Assembly (NCBI GenBank): GCA_031216445.1
Contig: CM062209.1
Coordinates: 25,166,501 to 25,230,500 of the forward strand
Direction of reading: 5' to 3'
DNA: 64,000 bases
Source: Lateolabrax maculatus
Taxonomy: Eukaryota; Chordata; Actinopteri; Acropomatiformes; Lateolabracidae
Shown: positions 18,364 to 27,360 of the stretch, in pieces
Layout: every line of letters begins with the position of its first letter
Numbering within the stretch: the first letter of the stretch is position 1
Made by a program: the position numbers and the translations under genes
Notes under the pieces: generated by a model
What the model saw: only the letters and a program-made list of their open reading frames with translations
The model's database searches: none
What the model was told of the DNA's origin: nothing

Positions 18364-20649
18364 TTATGCTGCACACATATCAAACGACCCCTCCGTGGAC
18401 TTCTCAGCCGCGATGGCACCTTTCTCCCACTCCGGCTCCAGCTGCGGCTGCGGCTCCGGCTCCTGCTCCGGCTCCTCGGCTTTACATTTCACATCCGAGG
18501 GCCTGAGACCCAGCTTGTTGGCCAGTAGTAACCCGTACGCGGTCGGGTGTAAAGAGTCTCTGGTGAGCATGATGTCGTTGACCGTGAGCGAAGCGTCTGG
18601 TCTTCTCCCGCTAAGGCTGTCTGCGAATGTAACCCCGGACGTGTTCAAGAGTGTCACCAGCATGCAGTGGAAAATGTGCACCGGTGAACCGGATTCGAGG
18701 TCTCTCACAGTATCCCTGCTGTTGTTGTACTGTATGGTGTTGTGTCTCCTGTTGAACTGACTGAAACCGGACAGAGCACTCCTCCAGAAATTGGTCCACA
18801 TGCTCAAGGTCTCCTCCAGGTGGGCCACGCTGACAGAAGATGGGTAACTGCACACGAGCTTAACGTCGGATCCGAGCTCTGTGACGGGCTCGGCTGAGTC
18901 GGAGTCTCGGCCCTCGCCGTCGGCTTGTTCCAAATGCTTCACGACGCTCTCGGCCATCTGCAGCAGCCCGCGATCCTTGCATTCGCTCTTGAGTCGTTCC
19001 AAGGCCAGACGAGGACGCCTGGTCACCTCCCCGAGAAACTGCCTGACGAGCAGGACCTCTTTGCCTTCGGAAATCATGGAAGCCATCATCTTACTGAGGC
19101 TGTACGATACGCTGGCGGACTTGTGCTCGGACACCGTGGTCCCAACCCCGGATCTGAGAAACACATCCGGTAGGTCGGCCATGTTCAACCCGAACATGTC
19201 GGGCTGCTGGTCGCTGGCCAGGAAACGGGACAGGTTGTCGAGCAACGGTTTGCCGAATGCGTTGCCCGCGACCGTAAGTCCAGCTCGCTGCTGCTCACCG
19301 CGGGACGAAAGCATCAGATCGGCCAGGTGCGCCAGAGAGGAGCCGTTTACGCCTGTGCTGGTGTACACGTGTCTGTTTGACGCCGTGGTCAACCCCTGTA
19401 TGATTTTATGGAAGAGTGTGGCCCAGCTCTTGACCGTCGGGTGAGCTCTTTTGGCCAACGAGGATACGTTGGAACCCCGTGCCCAGCAACTGTCCCACAC
19501 GGAGATGTGCCTGTAGAGGACCCCATCCACTGCGGCCGTAACCAGGTCCGTCTTCGTGTCGTAGAAGGCCAGGCAGGTCCAAGCACTACACTCGGGTATG
19601 ACCGGGCACCGACCGTGCTCGAAGGTCTTCATCACACCCCACAGGGTGACGAGCGCAATTTTCAGTTCCATTTCCTTGATCGGGTCTCGCTTGGGCTTCG
19701 CGTCCTGTTCCACCCATACTTGGACGATTCTGCACAGCACAGAGACCAGCGTCTCAGGGACCGAATTGCTCATGAGCAGTTTCAGCGTGGCTGCAAGTCG
19801 TTCCAGCGGTACATCCAACACAGAATGTAATGCCCGCTCGTGAGCCTCTCGCTCCTGTACAGCTTCCGCGGCAGCCTCTGGGGGGCTGAAGCCATCCCGA
19901 GCGGTCCTCAAGCGAGGTTCCTCGGTGTGCCGCTGCCGCTGCCGCTGCTTGCGTCTACCGCCTCTACCAGCGTGCTCGCCAACAGCTATGTGGCCAGATC
20001 GCCATTGTCTCTTGTACCTCTCAAGTCTCTGGCGTTTACTTCGGTCCCCTGCGTCCACGCCATCATCTCCATCGTCGTCGCTGCACCCCAGTGTCCTGTA
20101 CGCGTCCCTGTGCACAACCGGGTTGCACGAGATGAGATTGGTCACGGTAGCTTTCCCGGACAAGCCGAGACCAAGAGCTCTGACTTTCTTCCAAGGCAAG
20201 AAAACGCATGGCACAAAACCTGCCAACACAGACCAGCGGATCATATTCCTCAGAGTAGCCTTGATGTGTTCGCACACGTGGTTGGAGGAGTAGTAGTTGA
20301 TGAGGTACCGCACCAAGCAAGTCGCGCTGTCGTTGTTGCTCCCCAAGACGTTGTAAAGCAGCAGCTCCACGGAGAGAGCTGGGCTGAACGTGTTGACAAC
20401 CTCTTCTATTGCTATGGCCAGCTGCGGATCCTCGCTCACGTGAACCCAGGAGTCTACGTCCCGATGGATCGGGATCAGACCGTGACGTTCGTAGTAGTCG
20501 ACAGGGTCAGATTGACCCCGTCGACAGGATTCTTCATCTCTCGGGATCTCTAATCCGTACGAGCTCCCTCTGTCTTCCAAAGCGACCTCAGCCAGTTCCT
20601 TCTCACAGCGGTCCAGCTGCTGTCTGGACGAGCTCGTCGCAGCTCTCAT
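18364..20649 (-). CDS. Allo37-like conserved protein (by position)
   Basis: 761 residues. It sits divergently from the major capsid gene with one small + strand ORF between them. This is the order of IcHV1 ORF37-38-39 and CyHV-3 ORF90-91-92 as I recall it, so it is proposed as the allo37 homologue, one of the core alloherpesvirus genes without known function. Residues ~190-250 are an acidic then Arg/Gln-rich spacer, and the rest is globular. The C-terminus has an EPEQEPEPQPQ-type repeat encoded by imperfect 6-base units. A RDSLHPTAYG stretch near residue 705 superficially resembles block V of SGNH hydrolases, but no block I (GDS) is seen. The assignment rests on synteny, not on a motif. Confidence 0.7.
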   Translation of the reverse strand: MRAATSSSRQQLDRCEKELAEVALEDRGSSYGLEIPRDEESCRRGQSDPVDYYERHGLIPIHRDVDSWVHVSEDPQLAIAIEEVVNTFSPALSVELLLYNVLGSNNDSATCLVRYLINYYSSNHVCEHIKATLRNMIRWSVLAGFVPCVFLPWKKVRALGLGLSGKATVTNLISCNPVVHRDAYRTLGCSDDDGDDGVDAGDRSKRQRLERYKRQWRSGHIAVGEHAGRGGRRKQRQRQRHTEEPRLRTARDGFSPPEAAAEAVQEREAHERALHSVLDVPLERLAATLKLLMSNSVPETLVSVLCRIVQVWVEQDAKPKRDPIKEMELKIALVTLWGVMKTFEHGRCPVIPECSAWTCLAFYDTKTDLVTAAVDGVLYRHISVWDSCWARGSNVSSLAKRAHPTVKSWATLFHKIIQGLTTASNRHVYTSTGVNGSSLAHLADLMLSSRGEQQRAGLTVAGNAFGKPLLDNLSRFLASDQQPDMFGLNMADLPDVFLRSGVGTTVSEHKSASVSYSLSKMMASMISEGKEVLLVRQFLGEVTRRPRLALERLKSECKDRGLLQMAESVVKHLEQADGEGRDSDSAEPVTELGSDVKLVCSYPSSVSVAHLEETLSMWTNFWRSALSGFSQFNRRHNTIQYNNSRDTVRDLESGSPVHIFHCMLVTLLNTSGVTFADSLSGRRPDASLTVNDIMLTRDSLHPTAYGLLLANKLGLRPSDVKCKAEEPEQEPEPQPQLEPEWEKGAIAAEKSTEGSFDMCAA

Positions 20650-20820
20650 TGCCGTACTTCTCTACACGATCTGATCCAGGAGCAAATAGCAAAGAACGAT
20701 CATTTCAGGCCTCTGTATCTGGTTAACGATACCAATTACTTGTATACTTACATGGTGTGCCCCCTTCCCCCATCTCAACCTCACTCTCTCTGCGCTTGAC
20801 TACTCTCACTCACTCACACA

Positions 20821-20871
<51 letters not shown>
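20821..20871. repeat. (CT)n microsatellite
   Basis: About 25 CT units in the divergent promoter region between the allo37-like gene and the small ORF at 20894. In this orientation it could act as a GAGA-type promoter element or simply be a microsatellite. Confidence 0.95.
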
Positions 20872-20875
<4 letters not shown>

Positions 20876-20893
20876 GCTTTCTCTCTCTGCAAG

Positions 20894-21283
20894 ATGTTCT
20901 GGATGCTCAGGGTGTTCTGTTGTCTGTGTAGGAACGGTCAGGCTCTGAACCAAGGTCGAGATTACTACCGGTACTATCGGGACGATGAGGGTGATGAGGA
21001 AAGCGATGAGGACGAATACACTGAGCGACGGCGGCGGGCGCTCCTGCTCAACCTGTCCAATCTCAAACGTAATGCGATCGACGCTACCACGGACGTGATC
21101 GTTGCGGACGAGCTGCTGAGACGACACGGTGACGATTCGAGTTTACTAATGTACCACGACAGGTGCTCCGCAGAGATGCGTCGAGCTATCGATAAGCTTC
21201 CGCTCACATCCCACGGCACGCAAGTCAAGATGCCTTACGGGTCACTTCGCAACAGCGCACGTTACATCAGAGACATTGTTTAA
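20894..21283 (+). CDS. Small acidic protein with Cys-rich N-terminus
   Basis: 129 residues between the allo37-like and major capsid genes, matching the place of IcHV1 ORF38 / CyHV-3 ORF91. The N-terminus MFWMLRVFCCLCRNG is short, hydrophobic and Cys-rich, so it could be lipid-anchored by palmitoylation. An acidic stretch (DDEGDEESDEDEYTE) follows, then a helical basic C-terminal half. The function is unknown. Confidence 0.65.
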   Translation: MFWMLRVFCCLCRNGQALNQGRDYYRYYRDDEGDEESDEDEYTERRRRALLLNLSNLKRNAIDATTDVIVADELLRRHGDDSSLLMYHDRCSAEMRRAIDKLPLTSHGTQVKMPYGSLRNSARYIRDIV

Positions 21284-21441
21284 CAGCAAAATCTAGACTC
21301 TCAACGACACGCAAGCGTTCGTCTCCTGAGTCTGTCTTGAGATCGCCTTTCACAATTGCTAGCAATCGGGTCCCCTGAAACCTCCTTTATTTGACCGCGG
21401 GACCGCCGGTTCACGGTGGGATCGATCACCTCCAGGGCATC

Positions 21442-24400
21442 ATGAGTGTCGTAACCATGGACCCGAGCAGCTGCATGCTGAAACCGCTGGAGACGGTCAG
21501 GCGGCTAGTGAAAGCTCCCAAATTCCTGGCCGACCCAAGTGGCGCATTCGCGGAGTTCATCGTCGACAACATGATCAGACCGTCGGCCGCCAACAGTTCC
21601 ATCTCCGCCGACGCCACTGTCGTCATGTTGCAGGCTCACATGGGAGTTACCCTGTTCAGACAACAGAGAGATACGAGCCGCCTGCTCGCCGGCTTTGTGT
21701 ACAAGATGCTGGTCCCGGACGAAGCCGTGCCCACGGGCACAAGATTCCGCAAGTGCTACAGGATCACGGATCAGCGCGAGGCGCAGCAGGGTACCTACGA
21801 CACAGTCACCAACGGAGTGCAGACCAGAGAGTACAGCCAAGTCTTCCAGCACACGTCTAAAGTGGTCACGATGCAATTCGGAAGCCTCTTGAACGTCACG
21901 GTGCCGTCCGTGGCCACGGATCTGATCAGAAGAGAGCTGGACAGGGTCAGCACGTCGTGGGAGCTCACTAGGACTATCGAAGTGCTCAAATATTGTGCGG
22001 CCCAGCCAACCCTGACCGATATGGTCGCGCAAAGGACCAAGACCTACGGTCCGGCTGAGAAGCTGGACGCTATCTTGGTGATGGCGGAGCTCCTGTGCGG
22101 CGTGATCAACCTACAGCCCGACTCCTTCCTCTGCGTGCTGGAAAACGCTCGCAGGATGCTGGGGAGTGATAAGCCCGAGGTCATCGTGGTGGGCGACACA
22201 CTGTTCCGCATCATCTCCCAGAGGAGCTCCAACAGCACGCTGTGCACACAGATCGTCACCGAGGACACCAAGATCACCCCTGAGTTTTCGGTGTACACAA
22301 TGGCCAACGAGAACACTCGAGTCGGCGGAGGCTACGAGTTCACCATGCAACAGCTCACACAGCACGCTCTGGGCGACAAGGACTTGCCCTTCACCAACGA
22401 GTCCTGCTTTCAGGACAGCTCCATCGACATGAAGGTGAGCTACATTCGACTCGGCGGAGGTTCCAGCGACAAGATACCCATCGTGCACGTGGACGGGGTA
22501 CAGATGGAGCACGGCAACGATCGAGACACCTCCACTGAACACAAGGCCTTCTGTAACTCTGAAGGGTACAAGTGGGAGTTCGCCACCGTCGGCTGCACGG
22601 CGCCCGCTTTGAGTCAGATCAATCCCTCCCACGTCCTGTCCACCAAAGACTCAGAGGACATCAACTACAAGCAGCTCGCCCAGCGATCACCCTCTACCTC
22701 GTACATCCACCAGTACGACGGAGCGGTGGCGTGCGTCAGTCTTCGTGACCTGCACCCCGTGGGTAACCCGAAAGAGTTGTTCACCCACGACCGTCGAGCA
22801 ATACTGCAAAATCGTGTGAACGACTTGATGAGAGGCAATCCCAACGCTGTTCCCGTAGAAAAACTGGCCTGTCTTGCACTCACCAGAGACTGGTACGGTA
22901 AGATTAGGAACCCTGCTTCAGTGCTAGAGTTTGATACCCGCAACATGGTAGTACCTCGCCCGCCGCCTGCGCTGAGCGGCGACGACGCCGACGTGGTCCC
23001 TGAGCGTTGGGTTGTCAGGCCCCGGGTGGCTCTTTTCAACTCCTCCTCCATGAACAGTATCGACAACGAAATCGCTCAGATTGGCAGCGAGTTGCTCACT
23101 CATTTTGGTGACACCGAGCATGCGAAACAGGTGGCGGACAACCTGGCGTTCCTCGAACAGGCCCTCCATTACGAACAGGGTGCGATGTCCATGCTTGACA
23201 TGAGAGACGCAATCTTGACCGGGAGACCTTTCAACGAGATCGTAAACTCGGCTGACTGGACTGGAGGAAGAACATTTTGGTCTTGGTTAGCAGACCCTAT
23301 CTGTGCAGTTTACGTACGGCGCATCCTCGCGAAAAAGGAGACCGAGTCCCGCATCACAGCAGATGAACGCACCGTGTTGTTACAGCTAGAGGGGTTGATG
23401 AACAGCTTGATCGAACTGTTTAAGAGCATAGTGGGAAGCAGAAACAACTCCGTGATAGCCTCCATGCCTGCGTGTTTCCACGTGGCAGCACCCGATGCAG
23501 AACATGGCTACCCGGTAGAGTTCACCTTGGACGATATGGATTATTGCAATCTCATGTACTGGATCATACTCCCGGCTCTGGGGGCTCGAGTGTACCGTCG
23601 CCGCACGGAGTCCAATGGGGGTGCAGACACTGTCTGCGCCCCTATCGAATACCGAGAGCATGAACGCAACCTAACCAACGAGTTGAACTTGACCAACCAA
23701 AGCGCTCTCACAGTCCTGCGTTTGAACGGCAATTGCGCTTTCTCTAAGGTAGTGCCGCGAAACTGCGAAGACGTCAGCGAACTGTTCGAGCCCACCGCGT
23801 CGGCGCACAAGCGCTGCACCGACAGGGGATTCAGCGACACGTCCATCGTCACCTACATGTGGGCGATCAGACTCCAAAAGCTGGCGGGCATCAGCAACAA
23901 CCTGGCCAAAGTGTTGCTGGGCATCCATTACAGCACCCTGTTGACTCATAATGTCATACAGGAGCACTACGATACAAAATACTACTCGGGCATGTCCTAC
24001 CTACTGTTCAGAGGTGTGCGGTTCACGGGATGCGGCGTTTCCCTCATGCAGCAAAAGTCCGCCCTGTACACGCTGGGCACCGAGATCATTTGCAAGCCTA
24101 CGGCTCACAATACACATCAGGTGCACACGGTCAACCAATACTGCGAGTCCGTCGTGATACCAGAGACGCTGGAGTCTCCCGGCGTGTACATGCCCAACCT
24201 GTACATGAAAGATGTACGAGGAGGAGACGTGCACATAAACACAGGCGGTCCCTTCGACATGGTGGTGGCAGACGCTTTCAACGGGTTCTGCCCAGAGTCC
24301 GACAGTGCCAGCGGCTACCGCAGACCTTTCATCTTCACCACCGGCCGCTCGGAAAGACTCAACGGGTCCATCACACGGGACCCCATGATGCGAGCCGAAG

Positions 24401-24861
24401 CGTACACTTGCATGCCAACTCTGCTCCATCCATTCAGCTCCGCTCTCAGGGCTAAAAACAGGCACGCGAGCAGAAACCGTGACAACGAGGAAAGCAATCA
24501 CAAGCTCTTCTGCAACACCCTTCATATGGTGGAGTTTGAGAAGGGTGTGCTTGATCCCATCGGAAATCCCTTCAGGGATACAGTGGAGAGAGTCAATGGA
24601 GATAAGCGAACCACAGACATAATGCAACCGTTGCTCGGGGTGGCTTTTTGTGCTACTTATGGTATAGGGTTGACATCTGACAAGAAGCTAATGTGCGTCA
24701 AAGATGAGACTCGGGAAACCCTGGTTGATAGGCTGGCACCTAGAATCAGCGGAGTGGGTATCTTTGCGTGCAACCCCATCCAGACGACATCTCGTTTAAT
24801 CAACCCCATATTCAGCAGGATATTCGAGAGCAATCGCTACTCTCGTTTTCTCCAGTGGTAA
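21442..24861 (+). CDS. MCP: Major capsid protein (alloherpesvirus type)
   Basis: About 1139 residues from the Met at 21442 (MSVVTMDP); the frame is open from 21391 (1156 codons). Length matches alloherpesvirus major capsid proteins (IcHV1 ORF39 is close to 1150 residues). It is globular from end to end, has no low-complexity insert, and uses even, GC-rich codons, unlike many neighbours. Its context, with the divergent allo37-like gene and the small ORF in between, matches the capsid block of this family. It would form the hexons and pentons of the T=16 shell. There is no catalytic motif, and the identification is by overall size, composition and synteny. Confidence 0.85.
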   Translation: MSVVTMDPSSCMLKPLETVRRLVKAPKFLADPSGAFAEFIVDNMIRPSAANSSISADATVVMLQAHMGVTLFRQQRDTSRLLAGFVYKMLVPDEAVPTGTRFRKCYRITDQREAQQGTYDTVTNGVQTREYSQVFQHTSKVVTMQFGSLLNVTVPSVATDLIRRELDRVSTSWELTRTIEVLKYCAAQPTLTDMVAQRTKTYGPAEKLDAILVMAELLCGVINLQPDSFLCVLENARRMLGSDKPEVIVVGDTLFRIISQRSSNSTLCTQIVTEDTKITPEFSVYTMANENTRVGGGYEFTMQQLTQHALGDKDLPFTNESCFQDSSIDMKVSYIRLGGGSSDKIPIVHVDGVQMEHGNDRDTSTEHKAFCNSEGYKWEFATVGCTAPALSQINPSHVLSTKDSEDINYKQLAQRSPSTSYIHQYDGAVACVSLRDLHPVGNPKELFTHDRRAILQNRVNDLMRGNPNAVPVEKLACLALTRDWYGKIRNPASVLEFDTRNMVVPRPPPALSGDDADVVPERWVVRPRVALFNSSSMNSIDNEIAQIGSELLTHFGDTEHAKQVADNLAFLEQALHYEQGAMSMLDMRDAILTGRPFNEIVNSADWTGGRTFWSWLADPICAVYVRRILAKKETESRITADERTVLLQLEGLMNSLIELFKSIVGSRNNSVIASMPACFHVAAPDAEHGYPVEFTLDDMDYCNLMYWIILPALGARVYRRRTESNGGADTVCAPIEYREHERNLTNELNLTNQSALTVLRLNGNCAFSKVVPRNCEDVSELFEPTASAHKRCTDRGFSDTSIVTYMWAIRLQKLAGISNNLAKVLLGIHYSTLLTHNVIQEHYDTKYYSGMSYLLFRGVRFTGCGVSLMQQKSALYTLGTEIICKPTAHNTHQVHTVNQYCESVVIPETLESPGVYMPNLYMKDVRGGDVHINTGGPFDMVVADAFNGFCPESDSASGYRRPFIFTTGRSERLNGSITRDPMMRAEAYTCMPTLLHPFSSALRAKNRHASRNRDNEESNHKLFCNTLHMVEFEKGVLDPIGNPFRDTVERVNGDKRTTDIMQPLLGVAFCATYGIGLTSDKKLMCVKDETRETLVDRLAPRISGVGIFACNPIQTTSRLINPIFSRIFESNRYSRFLQW

Positions 24862-25030
24862 CTGGGTACTTGCCGTCAAGCGGGAAGATCCGGGGAGTAA
24901 TCGGTCGGGACTGCGATTAAAAGAAAGAAAAGAAAAAAAAAAGAAGCCTCTGCTCGCTTACGGGTCATCTGTCACAGTACCGTTTCTGGATTAAAAACCA
25001 AACCAAACCAAACCGAACCAAAGTAGTAGT

Positions 25031-25594
25031 ATGCACAATAGCGAGTTCTCACACAACGTAGCCCGAGGGGTGTGCACCCTGATCAATTTTGTACTCTCCT
25101 GTGGGGTAAACTTTTTCACCTTCCTGTACATGCACCCCATGGAACAAGAAAATAACCTAAACCTGATCAGGAAGAAGGAAGAGGCTGAGGTGGACATAGC
25201 GATAAACACCATCTCGAGATCCATCACGAGTTTAGACGCGAACATAGCTCTGCTCAAAGAGTCCACAACTACAACCGTCGGGGAGGAGGCCGAGTACAAC
25301 AAGTTCAAGAAAGAACTGCGTTCCACCGAGATGCAGAGAGCCGACCTACGTTACTTATTAGGAGCCCTGCGGGGAAGACTCGACGTGCAGAGGCTAATGG
25401 GAGCCGTGAAGACTCTTTCCGACAACGTGGGATTACAACTCAACGCATCTGCGTACATCAACAGGCAGGTGTTAAGCCTGGCTGTGCAGAGGGATCTGAA
25501 CGATTCGAGAGAACCTGTCACCAGGGTGACCGTTCAGGATGCTTACCAGGAATACAGTAGAACGAAGCCTGCCACCGGACAGGCTGTTGTGTAG
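25031..25594 (+). CDS. Small membrane/coiled protein, possible ESCRT-III-like fold
   Basis: 187 residues directly downstream of the capsid gene. Residues ~12-34 are hydrophobic (possible membrane anchor); a start at the Met at 25130 would remove that segment. The rest is nearly all helical: a charged helix (~40-65), a KKELRST helix, then RGRLDVQRLMGAVKTLSDN. The last resembles the alpha-2 region of CHMP/SNF7 proteins, where R-x-D-A-x-x-x-R-V-x-x-A is common. This is a pattern-level resemblance only. Several AATAAA copies (from 25677) follow the stop and may end both this and the capsid transcript. Confidence 0.7.
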   Translation: MHNSEFSHNVARGVCTLINFVLSCGVNFFTFLYMHPMEQENNLNLIRKKEEAEVDIAINTISRSITSLDANIALLKESTTTTVGEEAEYNKFKKELRSTEMQRADLRYLLGALRGRLDVQRLMGAVKTLSDNVGLQLNASAYINRQVLSLAVQRDLNDSREPVTRVTVQDAYQEYSRTKPATGQAVV

Positions 25595-25676
25595 ACATTT
25601 CTGTATCGCTCTTTTTTCCCACTTAGCTGTTTTACTCTCACTGTTGATTGTACATCTACATTACCTGAAAGTGAAA

Positions 25677-25682
25677 AATAAA
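25677..25682 (+). terminator. Poly(A) signals after the capsid gene block
   Basis: Cluster of overlapping AATAAA copies (25677, 25683, 25694 and later), about 85 bases after the 25031 gene's stop. The capsid gene has no signal of its own before this. Confidence 0.6.
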
Positions 25683-25699
25683 AATAAATTGAAATAAAA

Positions 25700-26577
25700 A
25701 GGGACAAGAATAAAAGTGTCAAAGTGGTCTTGTGTGATTTGTGCTATATACAGTATGATGTATGTCAAAGTGTAATTAGGAGATGTTCACTCTAGCTCAG
25801 TCAATGACAAAATGAGAGGCTTGTTCTCTTTGGAGGTCTGGAGTGGGCAGAGCTAATAGAAATAAGTCTAGTCAGATAAACGAGAAGTGCGGTCGGATAA
25901 AATTATGTAGATGTGTGTGTGCGTGTGTGTGTGCGTGTGTGTGCAAAAGAGTTATATTTGTAGAAGTCATCTACACTCAAATCAGTAATGTGGTTATTAT
26001 ACTTTCTGTCTGGTCCTAGATTGGCCATTTGTGACATAAAACACACAACCAAAGATGTATATACCAAGATACGTTTTATTGTAACTGAAGCAAAAATGAG
26101 AAACATCAACCAGTGTGAGGACAAAATGGCGTACATATTAAAGACGAGGTATAAAATGTATACAAGTGTATGTCGAGGTACAAGAAACAGTCATCTCTTT
26201 TGGTATAAAATAGGAAACGTCAACCAGTGTGAGAACAAAATGGTGTACATAATAAAAAGGGTGTAAAATGTGCAAGTGTATGTTGAGGTATAGTTGTAGG
26301 TTGAGGTACAAAAACAGTCATCTCTTTTGGTATAAAATAGGAAACGTCAACCAGTGTCAGAACAAAATGGTGTACATAATAAAAAGGGTGTAAAATGTGC
26401 AAGTGTATGTTGAGATACAAAACCAGTCTTCTATTTTGGTATAAAATAGGAATAATATATATATATAGTTTATAAATGTATATACATATAAAAACAAAGG
26501 GATAAAAGGTAGCAGTGTATGTTGAGGTACAAGAAACAGTCATCTCTTTTGGTATATTACACGGTACAAGGCATCAG
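25700..26577. repeat. Intergenic region: dispersed element, GTCGGA motif, ~120-base tandem repeats
   Basis: No convincing gene. The stretch at 25795-25855 contains ctttggaggtctggagtgg, shared with 38083-38101. At 25873-25905 gtcagataaacgag and gcggtcggataaaa match the polarity of the left terminal motif array. A GT-rich microsatellite lies at 25910-25945. From about 26085 to 26570 there are three to four copies of a ~120-base unit built on ggtataaaataggaaacgtc, caaccagtgtgagaacaaaa and gtgtatgttgaggtac. They lie past the stop of the spliced - strand gene. Confidence 0.75.
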
Positions 26578-27309
26578 TCAAAGAAAACTGTAACACTCTG
26601 TGTTAGTGCGAATGTGGGCCAGGCCAACATCAGTTTCATAGTAGCTGGTAAACTCGTGGGAAATGTTGATCAGATTCCCTGTTGCCATGTTATCGTAGGG
26701 GCAGGAAAGTATATTGTTCGCATGCCTCATGTGAACTGTGTAATTCATGGCATCCCTAGCCCCTCGGTTTTGCTGCAGTTGAAGGGTTATTTCCTCCATC
26801 CCGATTTTGGAGGTCAACAGAGCCATGAAATGGGCCAGCGTAGAACCTTCAGAGGCTTTGCAATCTAGGACAACTTTTAGCTGCCTGTCTGACTGTGAAG
26901 CATACTGAGCTTCAAACCACCTACAAAGATAGAACGCCATCCTTCGAAACTCAACGCTTATGACGAAGGGTTTCATGGCGTTATCAGTAAGAGTACACAC
27001 TTTCAATGTCCTCTTGGTCACAGTAGTGAACCACATGGCCAAGATGATCTGTTTTTTCAGCACAAAGCAGCACCAGTGAAATCTGTAGATACCGAGGGTC
27101 ACGTTGAACAATTTAGGCAAGTAGACATCAGGAGCGAACATTGCCTCCGTCTTGGGTCGAGGACGGGTTCCCACCAGAATGTGATCCCAGAAACCCGGTA
27201 GGTGAGGGATGCAGACATATCTGTAGGCCACCTCTTCTGGCAATGAATCGTTTTTCCAGTACCGGAACGACATACTGTCGTTATCGTTGAGGAGTCTATT
27301 GAAAGCTGC

Positions 27310-27360
<51 letters not shown>

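Noticed and set aside
18364..20649. SGNH/GDSL hydrolase assignment for the allo37-like protein
   Set aside because: Only a block V-like DSLHP stretch is seen; the GDS block I serine is absent, so chance is more likely.
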